Part shown: in pieces, positions 20,653 to 31,664 of the stretch
Layout: each line of letters opens with the position of its first letter
Numbering within the stretch: the stretch's first letter is position 1
NCBI GenBank assembly: GCA_030323885.1
Contig: CM059193.1
Coordinates: forward strand, 73,197,543 to 73,261,542
Direction of reading: 5' to 3'
Source of the DNA: Branchipolynoe longqiensis
Taxonomy: Eukaryota > Annelida > Polychaeta > Phyllodocida > Polynoidae
DNA: 64,000 nucleotides
Position numbers and translations under genes: made by a program
The notes under the pieces: model-generated
Databases searched by the model: none
The model's input: only the letters and a program-made list of their open reading frames with translations
What the model was told of the DNA's origin: nothing

Positions 20653-21420
20653 TGATGAGGTTGCCATATTTAATTATCTATCTATTATAAGCACCTATGG
20701 CCACCCACCCCCCTCCACCACCTACGCGCTCCGGTACGTGCTGCCAACAAACCAAGTTATCGACCATAAAGATTATTTGCCCAACAAATTCAGAAAATGT
20801 AAATCAGTCTGGCAGTAGTGCTATAAACATAGACACTAATAAAGACTGTACTAGACTACTAAATGACTGAAATGTACAATCTTCCGAGCATAGTCTATCC
20901 CATCATTACTAACAACCTACTTACTCAAACTACTTCATGTAGTCAAAAACACACCTGAGGTATTAACCTTTTAAGAATAACCCTACAAGCTAACCACGCT
21001 CTATCTTACAGAATAAACAAACCATTCTACTAACACTCCATCTCAAAATGCTATGTCCAACAACATGATAATTATGCAATTCACAACACAAACCTGTGAA
21101 GGGAAACTATGCACCTAACCACTCCGTAATGTAAAGGTCTAATCAATACACATGTATGAATCTAAGGATGTATGTATAAAACATATAACTACTATTTTAT
21201 AGGTGAATTGTCAAACTATACCATATGTAAGTCTTGGAATAATTAATATTGTTATTTCAGCTGACTTGAACTAGCTGCTGATGACAATAGTAGACTACAT
21301 ATACATATCTTGTAAATAACTGTATTGTCACATCGCTGAAACACTAGTGCCACGGTGCTGACAAAAGACTTTATTCAATGAATAAACTATATTTACAACA
21401 ACAAAAAACAAAACAAAAAG
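19549..21420 (+). mobile_element. 5'-truncated LINE (CR1/L2/jockey-like), copy with RT
   Basis: The element begins inside the reverse transcriptase at the edge of the GGGAT satellite and runs through a broken ORF2 end (to 20652), a 3' UTR of about 690 bp and a 3' terminus with the hairpin AGTGCCACGGTGCT (21346-21359), TTATTCAATGAATAA, and a CAACAAAAAACAAAAC tail to about 21420. The 3' hairpin and tail match three other copies (5805, 31680 and 63485 minus). Confidence 0.75.
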
Positions 21421-21892
21421 TAACAGTGTCTCTCGATTTGAGGCCTTATATAGGCCCGAACAAGCACAGGAAGATGCTGGTAGTCTTAGTACACAAAAGT
21501 CTCCAGGGTGCCGCTAGTGTCACGATGACATAACTACGCAGTAGATTTGGAACTTTTCCATAATAATTAATTAATATGCTAATCAGGGAGGCAGTGTCCA
21601 TGGTTACAGTATCAAGTGTGGTGCCGCTGGATGGCCTCATGACGCTTGGCAAGGATGAATTTATATCTAGTCAGCAGATTTATCTCGTGCATACGGAGAG
21701 CTGCTTACAGATCCTTTATCCGTGCCACTATTTGGTATCATACCTAGCTCCATTCACACATACACGTTAAACCGGCTTAACTAAACCGATTTAAATAGTC
21801 CAGCTTAAAACGCATGTGCGAACGTGGCGCTAAATCGGTTTAGCACTGAGTCGACTCAACTAGTTTGCTTCGTGTAAAGGCGTAGAAGGCAA
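21421..21892. other. Spacer with an AAACCGGTTTA-type repeat
   Basis: No gene recognised. At 21750-21888 the words TTAAACCGG, TAAATCGGTTTAG and TCGACTCAACTAGTTTGC recall the interiors of the Harbinger-like MITEs and may be a decayed member. Confidence 0.4.
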
Positions 21893-22122
21893 TACTGAGT
21901 CAATTTAACAGAACCTGTTATTGCAGAAGTCTATGGTGTCAGAGTTTTTGCAAACTTGCCAAAACTAATTTTCCATGTTTGCACTCAAAATATCTCAAAA
22001 GTTTACCATTTAAAATAAAAGGAACTTTGAACTAATGTAAAGTAGATACTGATGATCAATCTAATATATTTTTCTCAGAAAAAAATACAGAAATTCAAAA
22101 CCATCGGACTATGCAACTTTAA
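21893..22122 (-). mobile_element. TTAA MITE, one end lost
   Basis: Right end ATCGGACTATGCAACTTTAA with TTAA at 22119-22122. The other end is truncated near 21893. Confidence 0.7.
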
Positions 22123-23088
22123 GTGATACATTAGACTGAAAATTTCTGACTGAAAATTGTCACACCTCCAACTGCGAAGGTAGTGTGGCTCAGATGTTAT
22201 GTTGACAGCTTAACATATGTGACTGAGAGGTGGGTACCCTTCAATGCGCGGTAGTGTGGCTCAGATGTATGTTGACAGCTTAACAATGTGACGGAGAGAA
22301 GTGACCTTCCACTGCGCAGGTAGGTCACATGTAAGCTGTGTATTGAAGCTTAAAATTGGTGACTGAAAGAGACACCCCTCCAACGCCGGAAGGTAGTGCG
22401 GCTCAGATGTTATATTGGCTCAGATGTTATATTTACAGCTTCAAATTTGTGACTGAAAAGGTCACCCCTCCACTGCGAAGGTAGAGTGGCTCAGATGTTA
22501 TATAAACAGCTTAAAATTTGTGACTTGAAAAGTGTCACCCTCCAACTGTGAAGGTAGTGTGGCTCAGATGTTATATTGACAGCTTAAAATTTGTGACTGA
22601 AAATTGTCACCCTTCCAACAGTGAAGGTAGTGTGGCTCAGATGTTATATTGACAGCTTTTAATTTGTGACTGAAAAGTGTCACCCCTCCAACTGTGAAGG
22701 TAGTGTGGCTCAGATGTTATATTGACAGCTTAAAATTTGTGACTGAAAAGTGTCACCCCTCCAACTGCGAAGGTAGTGTGGCTCAGATGTTATATTGACA
22801 GCTTTTAATTTGTGACTGAAAAGTGTCACCCTTCCAACTGTGAAAGCAATGTGGCTCAGATGTCATATTGACAGCTTAACATATATGACTGAAAATTGTC
22901 ACCCTTCCAACAGTGAAGGTAGTGTGGCTCAGATGTTATATTGACAACTTAAAATTTGTGACTGAAAAGTGTCACCCCTCCAACTGTGAAGGTAGTGTGG
23001 CTCAGATGTTATATTGACAGCTTAAAATTTGTGACTGAAAAGTGTCACCCCTCCATCTGTGAAGGTAGTGTGGCTCAGATGTTATATT
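22123..23088. repeat. 73-bp satellite array, about 13 units
   Basis: The unit reads approximately GTGACTGAAAAGTGTCACCC...CTGTGAAGGTAGTGTGGCTC...ATATTGACAGCTTAAAATTT. Unit length is 73 bp in the well-kept middle and right part; the left third is more degenerate. Each unit contains a short inverted pair (GTGAC...GTCAC). Confidence 0.9.
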
Positions 23089-23320
23089 TAAAGTAGTAGT
23101 ATGACAGTATCTACCCAGCAATAGATGTTGAGAGTTGCGTAGAAGGAATGTGAGAAATGGTTACAATGACCCAATTCAACAAGATGTAATGCATAAGGTG
23201 TGCGAACTGTGAAGTTTGGCATGTAAGTGGGTTCTTGGTCGGCATCTGTTTCTACACACTGTGTGCACTGTATGCTGCCACCGTTCCACATGGGTCCAGT
23301 GTCTGGGGCTCTCTCTGTAT

Positions 23321-23562
23321 TGAAGAGTTCAGGAGCAAAACCCTGTAAACGCCAATCCAAAGATATAATTAAAATAACAAATTTTTTCCTGAAGGTAATT
23401 TTAATCATCCCTAATTCCAGTTTTGTTGAGATAAAATGATAATGGAGCAATGAACAAACAAATAGGAATATATTATAAAGAACAATTGTTTGGCGGTTTA
23501 GTTCCAATGTTTATCTCTATTTTTGGATTGTCATTTACGTGGTTTTGCGCCTGAACTCTTCA
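23321..23562. mobile_element. MITE with GAAGAGTTCAGG ends, copy 1
   Basis: 242 bp with inverted ends of about 40 bp, starting TGAAGAGTTCAGG. AT repeats adjoin the right end. Nearly identical to 25768-26006. Confidence 0.8.
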
Positions 23563-23611
23563 TATATATATATATATATATTTGCACCTTAACTTTTCAT
23601 ATATATATAAT

Positions 23612-23854
23612 ATGAAAAGTTAAGGTGCAAAACCATGTAGATGACAATCCAAAATTTGAGCTAAATATTGGAATCAAACCTTCAAAAATATTATTTTGTT
23701 AAATTCCTACTTTTTTGTTCATTGCTTCATAATCATGTGATCATAAGCAGACAAGAAAAGTGGAATTAGTGATAACTTCTTTTTTTCAGGTAAATTTTTT
23801 AAATTTAAACTACAATTTTGGATTGGCTTTTACAGGTATTTGCACCTGAACTCA
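23612..23854. mobile_element. MITE with GAAGAGTTCAGG-like ends, diverged copy
   Basis: Ends TGAAAAGTTAAGGTGCAAAA and the inverse TTTGCACCTGAACTCA, with ATCCAAA inside both. An isolated inverse terminus (23581-23600) lies just left, forming a palindrome with it. Confidence 0.65.
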
Positions 23855-24135
23855 TATATGCTTTCAATGTATGATCGTCCATGGCAGTCAATCCTGAGGT
23901 ATCAATGAGAACAAGAATACTCTCCCTACAGATCGGGAACATTTCGATATATTTGTCTAAACACTTTTACTTTCTTTTTCGTTTATTTGTGGTCTTTCTG
24001 ATTTAATAATTGGACATTATATGAGTGCTCGTTCTACTCTTATTTCTATTGACAATATGACAGGATGGGACCTAATTCTAATTTTATTAATCAGTAATTT
24101 CTCAATTAACATTATTATCATGATATAGTGAATAT

Positions 24136-24240
24136 ATTTTGAAGAGCTCTTTTCCAAATTGTGATAAGCGGCAGTCCAAAAAAATGAGTTTGCAATGCCA
24201 TTGCTGGGTCGTGGATCATCTTTTGGAGCAGAGCTCTTCA
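24136..24240. mobile_element. Mini-MITE with TGAAGAGCTCTTTT ends
   Basis: About 105 bp, TTGAAGAGCTCTTTTCCAAA to the inverse GGAGCAGAGCTCTTCA. A sister copy of about 90 bp lies at 24988-25077. Confidence 0.6.
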
Positions 24241-24250
24241 TATATGTATA

Positions 24251-24589
24251 TACAGTACAACCCTGTTAAACCAAGCTCGGTTAAACCAAACGATCGGTTA
24301 ATCAAAACTTTTTTCGGCGGCCCGGCAAAATACCACCATTTATCATATAAAAAAGTTGGTTAAACCAAAGTTGTTTAATCCAAATTATCGGTTAATCCAA
24401 ACAGAAGGTCATGTCCCAGGCCACTTCCGGTACAGTTAAACCAAACTTTGAAGTGGTTATAAGGTCATCTGAGACCCCACCGACTTTTTTATATGATAAA
24501 TGGTAGTATTGTGAAGGGACCCTAGAAATCTGTTTGGATTAACCGATCATTTGGTTTAACCAAGCTTGGTTTAACGGGGTTATACTGTA
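24251..24589. mobile_element. Pogo-like MITE (TACAGTACAACCC ends), copy 1
   Basis: 339 bp. Ends TACAGTACAACCCTGTTAAA and the inverse of TACAGTATAACCCCGTTAAA, TA at the tips. The interior repeats GGTTAATCCAAA and GGTTAAACCAAA. Ends of this kind belong to Tc1/mariner/pogo elements. Confidence 0.8.
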
Positions 24590-24671
24590 TGTACATAAAA
24601 AACAATAATCAAAGTGTCCACATATATTGTATATTACATGTGCAATACACTCTTACTCAAAGTCAAAGCCA

Positions 24672-24753
24672 AAGCTCGGGTAAACCAATGATCGGTTAAT
24701 CCAAACAAATTTCTAGGGTCCCTTCAAGTTTGGTTTAACGGGGTTATACTGTA
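24672..24753. mobile_element. Pogo-like MITE fragment
   Basis: The right end of the family at 24251, from AAGCTCGGGTAAACCA to GGGGTTATACTGTA, with the interior deleted. Confidence 0.7.
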
Positions 24754-24789
24754 TATAAGAAGAGTTCGTTATATATATATGTATATATA

Positions 24790-24970
24790 TATATATATAT
24801 ATGTGATGTATAAGCATTATGCGAGTATAAAGGCATGGCAGGGATTATATGTTTATTTCCTACTATATTACGGATGGGGTGGCTTACTTGTTGTATGCCC
24901 CCCCCCTCCAACCACGTGACCGGTGGCTCCCCCGCCGGCACTCTTCTATACTGGACGCTACACTGTCACT
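24790..24970. repeat. Copy of the palindromic repeat at 40621
   Basis: TGTGATGTATAAGCATTATG CGAGTA and the C-rich part downstream match 40680-40830 in the same orientation. Confidence 0.55.
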
Positions 24971-24987
24971 TGCACCCGAGAATTTTC

Positions 24988-25077
24988 ATGAAGAGCTCTT
25001 TTGCAAAGCACAAGCATTGGCCTTGCAAGTTCATTTTTTGGATCGGCGCTAATCACGTTTTGGAAAAGACCTCTTCA
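24988..25077. mobile_element. Mini-MITE with TGAAGAGCTCTTTT ends, copy 2
   Basis: ATGAAGAGCTCTTTTGCAAA to the inverse TTTTGGAAAAGACCTCTTCA, about 90 bp, like 24136-24240. Confidence 0.6.
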
Positions 25078-25167
25078 TTTATTCGTTGTATGATTCTGGT
25101 CGTGCAGTGGCATGTCAATTCTTACAAGACCAATCATATGACGGGTTTGATTTGTTGACCATAGCTC

Positions 25168-25495
25168 GAGAGAGGGAGTGCGCGTGACGTCATCACTCAG
25201 GGGTCAGCAGTCAGCCATCTTGGATTATGAGCACCCTCGCCTCGCCATGTTGTGAATGTATGCTGATGCAGTAAAACAGTGTTCTTGTGTTCTGAGTGGT
25301 TCTGCGCAGTTTACCTCCAAAGTGTTTACTTACAGCACTTTAACAACAACTTCTGAGGCCAAACTGCTCAAAACAGTGACAAATAAACCAACAAATCCGT
25401 AAATAAGCACAATGTAGACAGTTGCAAGCCTTCTGTATGTAATCCAATATGGCCACCGAAAGTTGTCTCATGACGTCATTACACCCCCTCTATAC
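25168..25495. mobile_element. MITE family A, copy 2
   Basis: Same length and order as 940-1272, about 90 percent alike by eye, including ACTTACAGCACTTTAACAAC and the GTGACGTCAT subterminal motif on both sides. Confidence 0.8.
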
Positions 25496-25654
25496 TTTGA
25501 TTGGCCATGTGTTGTTTGGATTCCCTGCTACTGGGTCATGCTTGTCATGCTATATTTATATTCTCAATTTGGTTTTTTGATGAGATAAATATTATTTCTG
25601 TGCAGGTGATTATTTGAGGCGCTGATTATTTTATATTCCCTCTCAGATGGTCTT

Positions 25655-25703
25655 TCTGGATTGGCGTTTACGGGGATTTGCGCCTGAACTCTTAATATAT
25701 AAC
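25655..25703. mobile_element. Isolated end of the GAAGAGTTCAGG MITE
   Basis: GGATTGGCGTTTACGGGGAT then TTGCGCCTGAACTCTTA, the right terminus only. Confidence 0.6.
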
Positions 25704-25767
25704 GTCCTTATATGACCTTAGATGTTGCTATGACGTAAAAGAACAACAAGCAAACTTAATATATATA

Positions 25768-26006
25768 TGAAGAGTTCAGGCGCAAAACCCTGTAAACGCC
25801 AATCCAAAGGTGTCATTAAAATAACAGATTTTTTCCTAAAGGTAATTTTAATCATCCCTAATTCCACTTTTATTAAGATAAAATGATAATGGAGCAATGA
25901 ACAAACAAATAGGAATATATAAAAAATAATTGTTTTGCGGTTTGGTTCCAATGTTTATCTCTATTTTTGGATTGTCGTTTACGTGGTTTTTCTCCTGAAC
26001 TCTTCA
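25768..26006. mobile_element. MITE with GAAGAGTTCAGG ends, copy 2
   Basis: 239 bp, TGAAGAGTTCAGGCGCAAAA to the inverse CTCCTGAACTCTTCA, nearly identical inside to 23321-23562. AT-rich target. Confidence 0.8.
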
Positions 26007-26231
26007 TATGTGCTATAGAATTTATTATGTGAATATAAATAAAGAATAGTCCCTAATGTTTTTCAGTGCTCCTGTCTGGGCACCTCTCGCTTCCCAACAT
26101 CCGTTATTCTCTGCAGTCCCCTGTAACCAGGCACTCTATGCTTCCCACCGCCTGGGAACCGACACCAACGGTCTCCCAGATCTCACTTCAAATTTACATG
26201 GAGTTACATGATTTCTGGTGTATAGATGTTT

Positions 26232-26420
26232 AATAGGATAGGGCAAGGACTGGTTCGCTCAGTGTCAGGATAATGTCACTGAGTGGGATATCGGGTCATG
26301 GTTCTGGCGGCCTGATTTCCCAGTGGGGCTACAGTATAAAGTTTCCATGAATGTGCACAAGTCGGTACCTGTCCTGATATGATGTTAAATGTTTCCAGAA
26401 TGTAAAACACCAACAACCAA
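26232..26420 (+). mobile_element. SINE S1 copy
   Basis: AATAGGATAGGGCAAGGACT to CAACAACCAACCAGCC; the head is missing. Confidence 0.75.
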
Positions 26421-26529
26421 CCAGCCAGGGATGAACTGTAACCAAACTTCATGTAAATTTGAAACCGGACACGCTCTGCTTCCCCCCGCCTGGGAACCGA
26501 CTCCAACCGGTCTCCTAGCTCGCACTTCA

Positions 26530-26668
26530 ACATCTATGGTTATATCAGGATGGGTGCCGACTTATAACAATGCGCACTCATGACAACTTTATAGTGCTGC
26601 CCTACTGAGAGACCAGGCTGGCACCATGGCCCGATATCCCACACAGTCACATTATCCTGATACTGCAG
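26530..26668 (-). mobile_element. SINE S1 fragment
   Basis: Inverse S1 body (ATATCAGGATGGGTGCCGAC to CACATTATCCTGATACTG). Confidence 0.7.
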
Positions 26669-26724
26669 AGAATAATAGGTGTTGGGAAGCGAGAGGTGAC
26701 CAGACAGGAGCACGAAATACCAGC

Positions 26725-26980
26725 TGGGTCAAACCGAAGCCTTATAAAATTTATACTTGTTGCTACCTAGTATGGCGCTTGGCTTTAATATGATATGATA
26801 AGGACTGGTCAGCACAGTATCAGGATAATGTAACTGTGTGGGATATAGGGTCATGGTGCCAGCCTGGTCTCTCAGTAGGGCAGCACTATAAAGTCATCAT
26901 GAGTGCACATTGTCATAAGTTGACACAATTATGATACAACCATAGATGTTGCTAGGCCATAAAACAACAACAAACAAACT
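26725..26980 (+). mobile_element. SINE S1 copy, diverged
   Basis: GTCAAACCGAAGCCTTATAA to ACAACAACAAACAAAC; the tRNA head is missing. Confidence 0.7.
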
Positions 26981-27031
26981 TTGCCATTGCTTTTGAGGTA
27001 TTGGAGGTTTGAGTAAATAACTGGTTGATTT

Positions 27032-27346
27032 TTGGAGTTTTACATCCTGGCAATATCTAACGTCATATCAGGACAGGTACCGACTTGTGCGCATTCATGA
27101 CAACTTTATAGTGTTGACCCACTGAGAAATCAGGGCACCAGCACCATGACCCAATATCTCACTCAGTCAAAATATCCTGACACTGAGCTAGCCACTTCTT
27201 GCCCTATCCTATTAATCCCGAGCGTCAAGTTAGGAAGTGACAAATATCAACTGTGTAAGTCATTGGCTTGACTTGACCGGGAATCGAAATCCCGATCTCC
27301 CGCATGGGAGGCCTGCGCTCTACCGATTCGGCTACCGCGCCCGGTG
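27032..27346 (-). mobile_element. SINE S1, best-preserved head
   Basis: Read on the minus strand, the 5' end is GGGCGCGGTAGCCGAATCGG, then TAGAGCGCAGGCCTCCCATG, CGGGAGATCGGGATTTCGAT, TCCCGG. The A box, the CCTCCCATGCGGGAG arm and the B box are those of a tRNA, and the arm matches that of glycine tRNAs with anticodon CCC. It continues into the shared S1 body and tail. Confidence 0.8.
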
Positions 27347-27574
27347 AGTGAATGGCAGTGAAATTGTAATGTTCTTCTAATTCATGTTACTCTCAACTTC
27401 AGAACTGAGGTCCGTTGCCTAATACTAGATACCGGAGAGTGTCATGAATTACAAAATGTAATACCTTGATCATTAGTTATGCGATTTCAGGATCTATCCC
27501 CGGCTGATTCAAAATTAATGATTTCCAAAATTGATATGCTTAGTGCTTGGATTTACTAGGGAATGGCAAACAGT

Positions 27575-27690
27575 GATATAATTGTCTCATATCAGGATAA
27601 AGTGATTGAATGGGATATTGGGTTATAGTGCTAGCAACATGGTATCCCAATGAGTTATCACTATAAAGCATACGCTATCACTAGTAGTAT
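27575..27690 (+). mobile_element. SINE S1 fragment
   Basis: Degenerate GTGATTGAATGGGATATTGG region followed by GAGTTATCACTATAAAGC. Confidence 0.45.
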
Positions 27691-27699
27691 GGATTTTTA

Positions 27700-27775
27700 A
27701 TCAGCTACCCCCAATAGCCGATGTCTACTTGTTGTGCTGGGGGGTCGTTAAACAGACAAACAAACACAAATTTAA
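27700..27775 (+). mobile_element. SINE S4 tail fragment
   Basis: CCCCAATAGCCGATGTCTAC and GGGGTCGTTAAACAGACAAA fit the S4 3' end. Confidence 0.5.
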
Positions 27776-27864
27776 TTAGCTAGCCCAGTAAATAACTGGA
27801 CCTACCATGTGGCAATGGATTAGTTTTCTGTCAGTGTCACTGATATTTCGAAAGTGTATTCACG

Positions 27865-28035
27865 TTCCCTTGCCCCCAACCCCTCACTTTCTCCCTCCCC
27901 CACCCCGTCACCTACTCCCTCCGTCACCCCCTCACCTTCTCCCTCCCCCTCCCACACTCCGTCACCTTCTCCCCCCCCCCCCCCCCCCCCCCACCTCCCC
28001 TCCGTCACCTTCTCCCTCCCCAACCACCTTCTCAC
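27865..28035. repeat. Pyrimidine-rich (CT/C) tract
   Basis: CTCCCTCCCCCACCCCGTCA-like units and a long C run. Pro/Ser-rich frames here are artefacts. Confidence 0.9.
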
Positions 28036-28121
28036 ACTAATGTTCACTTACACATTTAACTACAGATGGCGCCACTTGGCATCTTGTCACAATACGACCA
28101 GGATGTCGGTGGGCGATTTAA

Positions 28122-28297
28122 TTAAAGTTGCATAGTCCGATGGTTTTGAGTTTATCTCATTTTCTCATTTGTTCATTATAATCTACCTTACTTTAGTTTG
28201 AAGTAACTTTGATTTTAAATCGCTAACTTTTGAGATATTTGAAATAGAAACATGCTAAATTAATTTTGGCAAGCTTGCCAAAACTCTCTCACCATAG
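28122..28297 (+). mobile_element. TTAA MITE, left half (split copy)
   Basis: TTAAAGTTGCATAGTCCGAT to CTCACCATAG. The right half continues at 29249-29412 after an insertion; in intact copies CACCATAGG and TTTCTGCAGTAAC are adjacent. Confidence 0.85.
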
Positions 28298-29244
28298 TGT
28301 AAAAATATACGGATTTTCGGTTAAGAATTATATATTGGCAGAGAGCATTATTAGTCTTGGGCGACGGAGTGGGGACGATGTTATATAAACTAAAAGTAAT
28401 AATATCCCACTCCCATTATGACATGATATAAGCTGTGTGAAATATATGTTCATATATTATGCCTGAGATTAATGAAGAGATGTTCCTATATAAGAGGCAG
28501 TACATGATTGTTGAAATATTTCTCTATGCATCCATAAAGAGTGCAATTGGAGAAAAGACCATTTTAACAGAGATCTATTGTAACTGTATAACTACCTGCC
28601 CCCCCCCTGCCTTGACCACTGGGCTGGTCCACCAGCCTAATTTGCATATACACACAGGGCACCACCTGCAGCTGGGTTGAGTGACAGCTACCCCTACTGG
28701 GGGAGGGTGCCACCCACCCTGACTGTGGAGGTGCCTGATTGGCTGGCTGTGGACTGCCCAGTCACCTGCATCCCATTGGCCCTCTGACCACACTAGCCTC
28801 AAACCAAGATCTTAATTCTAGACTCTGCTTCAGACCCCCTGGAGAGAGATCACTCTACTCCTGGCTCTGGAGTGAGACACACCTACTCTTGAGCAGGAAC
28901 CCCAGACACTCTGTCTGATGCTATCAAAATTCATCTATTCTAATTGAGTGTGTACACAGCCATAGGACTCCTGTCCCATGGGCTGTAGGCACTGCTTTCT
29001 ATACAGGCTAAAGTAGTAATGAGATATTGTGTGGCTAGAAGGCAAGGGGTGTGGATGATAGGTCACTGGTAGGTGGACAGGAGTTGGTGTTAGTAAAGCA
29101 CAACTTCTCCACTGTTTATCTGTGTCTTGACTTCATTCTTCCTTAGCATTGGTTAATGAGTTGATAGACAAGTGATATGAAGGGGAGAGTTTCTGTAGTA
29201 TTCTCTGGTGTCCCAAACGTGGCCGGGCATCCAGTAATATTATA
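28298..29244 (+). mobile_element. 947-bp LTR-like insertion with ATAG duplication
   Basis: The insertion splits the TTAA MITE, and ATAG stands on both sides (28294-28297 and 29245-29248). It starts TGTAAAAATATAC and ends near GTGTCCCAAACGTGGCCGGG, CATCCAGTAATATTATA. It has no long frame and no inverted ends. A 4-bp duplication, a TG start and no coding suggest a solo LTR, but the last bases are TA rather than CA. The family is not recognised. Confidence 0.5.
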
Positions 29245-29248
29245 ATAG

Positions 29249-29412
29249 GCTTCTGCAGTAACAGGTTCTATTCATTGACTCAGTATCCCCTTATATGTGA
29301 TGACAGATATTTAATATGTGCACCAGCATCTAAGGTAGATATGTATAATCAAATCTAGATAATCCTTTTGGTTTTGACAATTTTATGTTTTCATCGGACT
29401 ATGCAGCTTTAA
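29249..29412 (+). mobile_element. TTAA MITE, right half (split copy)
   Basis: GCTTCTGCAGTAACAGG to ATCGGACTATGCAGCTTTAA, TTAA at 29409-29412. Confidence 0.85.
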
Positions 29413-29577
29413 CTGAATATACCAAAGCGATCATTAAATCTCAAAGTAGACTTTTCCTGTGATTAGGAGGGCAGTCTTCCATTCACAAATAAAATCTGTG
29501 ATGAACCTGGTCTCTATTTTATTATTTCATTACATGTGGAAGTACATTGGTGATGTAGGCCTATAGCACAGACCAGA

Positions 29578-29850
29578 GGAGTTTGGTCGAGTCAAACCAA
29601 TGACTTAGACATTTATACTTGTGCTTCCTATCCGGGCGCTCACCATTATGAGGATAGGGAAAAGGACTGGTTGGCTCAATGTCAGGATAATGTCACTGAG
29701 TGGGATATCATGGCATAGTGCTGGTGGCCTGGTCTCTCAGTGAGGCAGCACTATAAAGTCACCATGAGTGCGCACTATCACAAGTCAGTACCCGTCCTGA
29801 TGTGACCATAGATGTTGCTAGAACGTAAAACAACAACAAACAAACAAAAC
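29578..29850 (+). mobile_element. SINE S1 copy
   Basis: GTTTGGTCGAGTCAAACCAA to AACAACAACAAACAAACAAA; long copy without tRNA head. Confidence 0.8.
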
Positions 29851-29912
29851 CAGATGAATTTGAAGCCCATTGTGTTCTGTCTGTGTCGCGGAGAGGAGGG
29901 TATCAGACAGCA

Positions 29913-30193
29913 GGGCGGCGTTCAGGGTACTCCTCCGAGTTGTCTCGGAAAAATTCCTGATGTCCCTCTAGTCTGAAAGGCAAAAGCAGTAGGTTGCCTT
30001 GAAAATGGCCACAGCAATAGGTAGAAGCAATTTGCAATGGAATAGAAGAGGTCTGATTGGCTGAAACCACTGAAAACGCCAGCCATTTTCAGGGCACTTT
30101 TTGTCTCCTGTCTGAAAAGCAAGACGACTCGGAGGCGTACCCTGAACAGAAATAAGCCAAAGTCGTCTCGGAGGTGTACCCTGAATGCGGCCC
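29913..30193. mobile_element. MITE with GGGC-GC-TTCAGGGTAC ends
   Basis: Left GGGCGGCGTTCAGGGTACTC and the inverse of the right, GGGCCGCATTCAGGGTACAC, both continue into CTCCGAG. 281 bp, non-coding. TSD unclear. Confidence 0.65.
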
Positions 30194-30516
30194 AGGTCGG
30201 TATGTGAGTAGATTTAAGGTGTTTGCAGGTTTGGGGTGATGACCCTGGCTTAGTCATAAATATTATTTAGTATCTTCTATACAGGAAACACAACACAGCG
30301 ACTATAGTTGGATGAGTATAACTCTGGCTGGTACCCCTAAAGGTGCCTCTATTTATTATGGAGCAAATTTTCCCTCCGACTGGAGGGAGATGCGTTAGCG
30401 TGCGAAAGCATGCAGGCTCTCTTGAGCAAAATTTGGCAGGTGAGAAGCATGTGGACCATTGCTCAGGCTGCTCAGTAAGCATGGCAGCATGGTCCTGCAA
30501 ATATGGTGAATACAAT

Positions 30517-31170
30517 ATGCAGATGGGTGGGTTAGTGCTCCGTGAAGTGAACTCCTATAAATATCTAGGCACAACTCTCGATGCGACTCTAAGTGGTACC
30601 CAACAGCTGGCTAGACTTAGCCAAACACTGGCACTAAAAATGAACACATTCAGAAAGATAAGGACATATGTAAGTGAGAATACTGCATTGCAGCTGTACA
30701 AGTCAACAATATTACCAATTATAGACTATAATGATATCATCTATGGATTACTACCAAAGCAGCAAGAGACCAAATTACAAAGAACGCAAAACAGAGCCCT
30801 CAGAACAGTATTCCAAGGCAAGATACTAAGTGTGGTTGAAATGCATAGCAGAGCAGCACTGGACACTCTGGATGTATGTAGGAACCTACACCTAATGACG
30901 TTGATGTATAAACGTGCAAGTGATGACAAATACATAGATCGCACAACCAGGGTAACGAGAAGGGGGACATCGGCTCTGCTCTGGGTCCCCAACCCAAATA
31001 CAAATAAGTTAACCAGAGCTCCGATTTACAAAGCAAGTGTCATGTGGAATGAACTCCCAACCAAAACCAGAGAAGCGGGTTCGATACTTGCCTTTAAAAA
31101 TGCATACAGAGCTCACCTGGTTATTCAGGCCCAAAACCTGGCACTGCAAATATATAATACGACCTGCTGA
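30517..31170 (+). pseudogene. LINE ORF2 C-terminal domain
   Basis: In-frame protein segments NSYKYLGTTLDATLSG, ILPIIDYNDIIYGLLPKQQE, RTTRVTRRGTSALLWVPNPN and RAPIYKASVMWNELPTKTRE, then a natural stop. The counterparts in the copy at 19549-20652 are plain (NLYKYVGTTLESTLNA, SIIDYNDLIYGLLTKQQE, RAPIYKGSKLWNKLP). The frame extends upstream to 30343 into non-homologous DNA. The RT catalytic part is absent, so the piece cannot act alone. Confidence 0.8.
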
Positions 31171-31664
31171 ACGACCCATTGACTCCGCCCTCTCTCATGC
31201 CTGCTCTCTCCCTGCATGTCCGTCCCCCTGCCCATGGACCCCTTCTCCCCCCATCCACATTTGACAAACAACTATTATAACTCAATGACTCGAGACCCAC
31301 TACCACTACTCGAGACCCACTACCACTACTTGAGACCCATTACCACCACTGAATAACTACATCTTCAACCAGCAATGCACACAATATAAACCACTATACA
31401 TGCACAACATGCACTATTTAAAGACTAACCGGTATTAAAACCAAATCTAAATGATATACAAACAAGCATATGATTTAGCCACTAGTGTACATTACTGCAC
31501 ACTCTATCTTGATGCATATACCTTGCACTATGTTGAATACCTCTGCTGTACAGTATGCAACATAGGTTGCTCCCCCACTTTCTTTTTATGTTCAGAATGG
31601 GTTGTGCTGCACACAATGCAACACATTCCACTTCCACTATGTACAGATCAGATGCGATCACTCC
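31171..31664 (+). other. LINE 3' UTR
   Basis: Between ORF stop and terminal hairpin; contains a threefold ACTACTCGAGACCCACTACC-type duplication near 31287-31345. No gene. Confidence 0.6.

Larger units (their letters stand above)
26065..26715. mobile_element. TIR element enclosing S1 pieces
   Basis: TTCAGTGCTCCTGTCTGG...CACCTCTCGCTTCCCAACA at the left is inverted at the right (26665-26715), with about 55 bp of inverted ends. Inside, a segment with CCGCCTGGGAACCGAC occurs twice and S1 fragments occur in both orientations. Superfamily not assigned. Confidence 0.5.

Noticed and set aside
22123..23088. CRISPR-like array
   Set aside because: The 73-bp units are contiguous with no variable spacers, in a eukaryotic repeat setting; this is a satellite.
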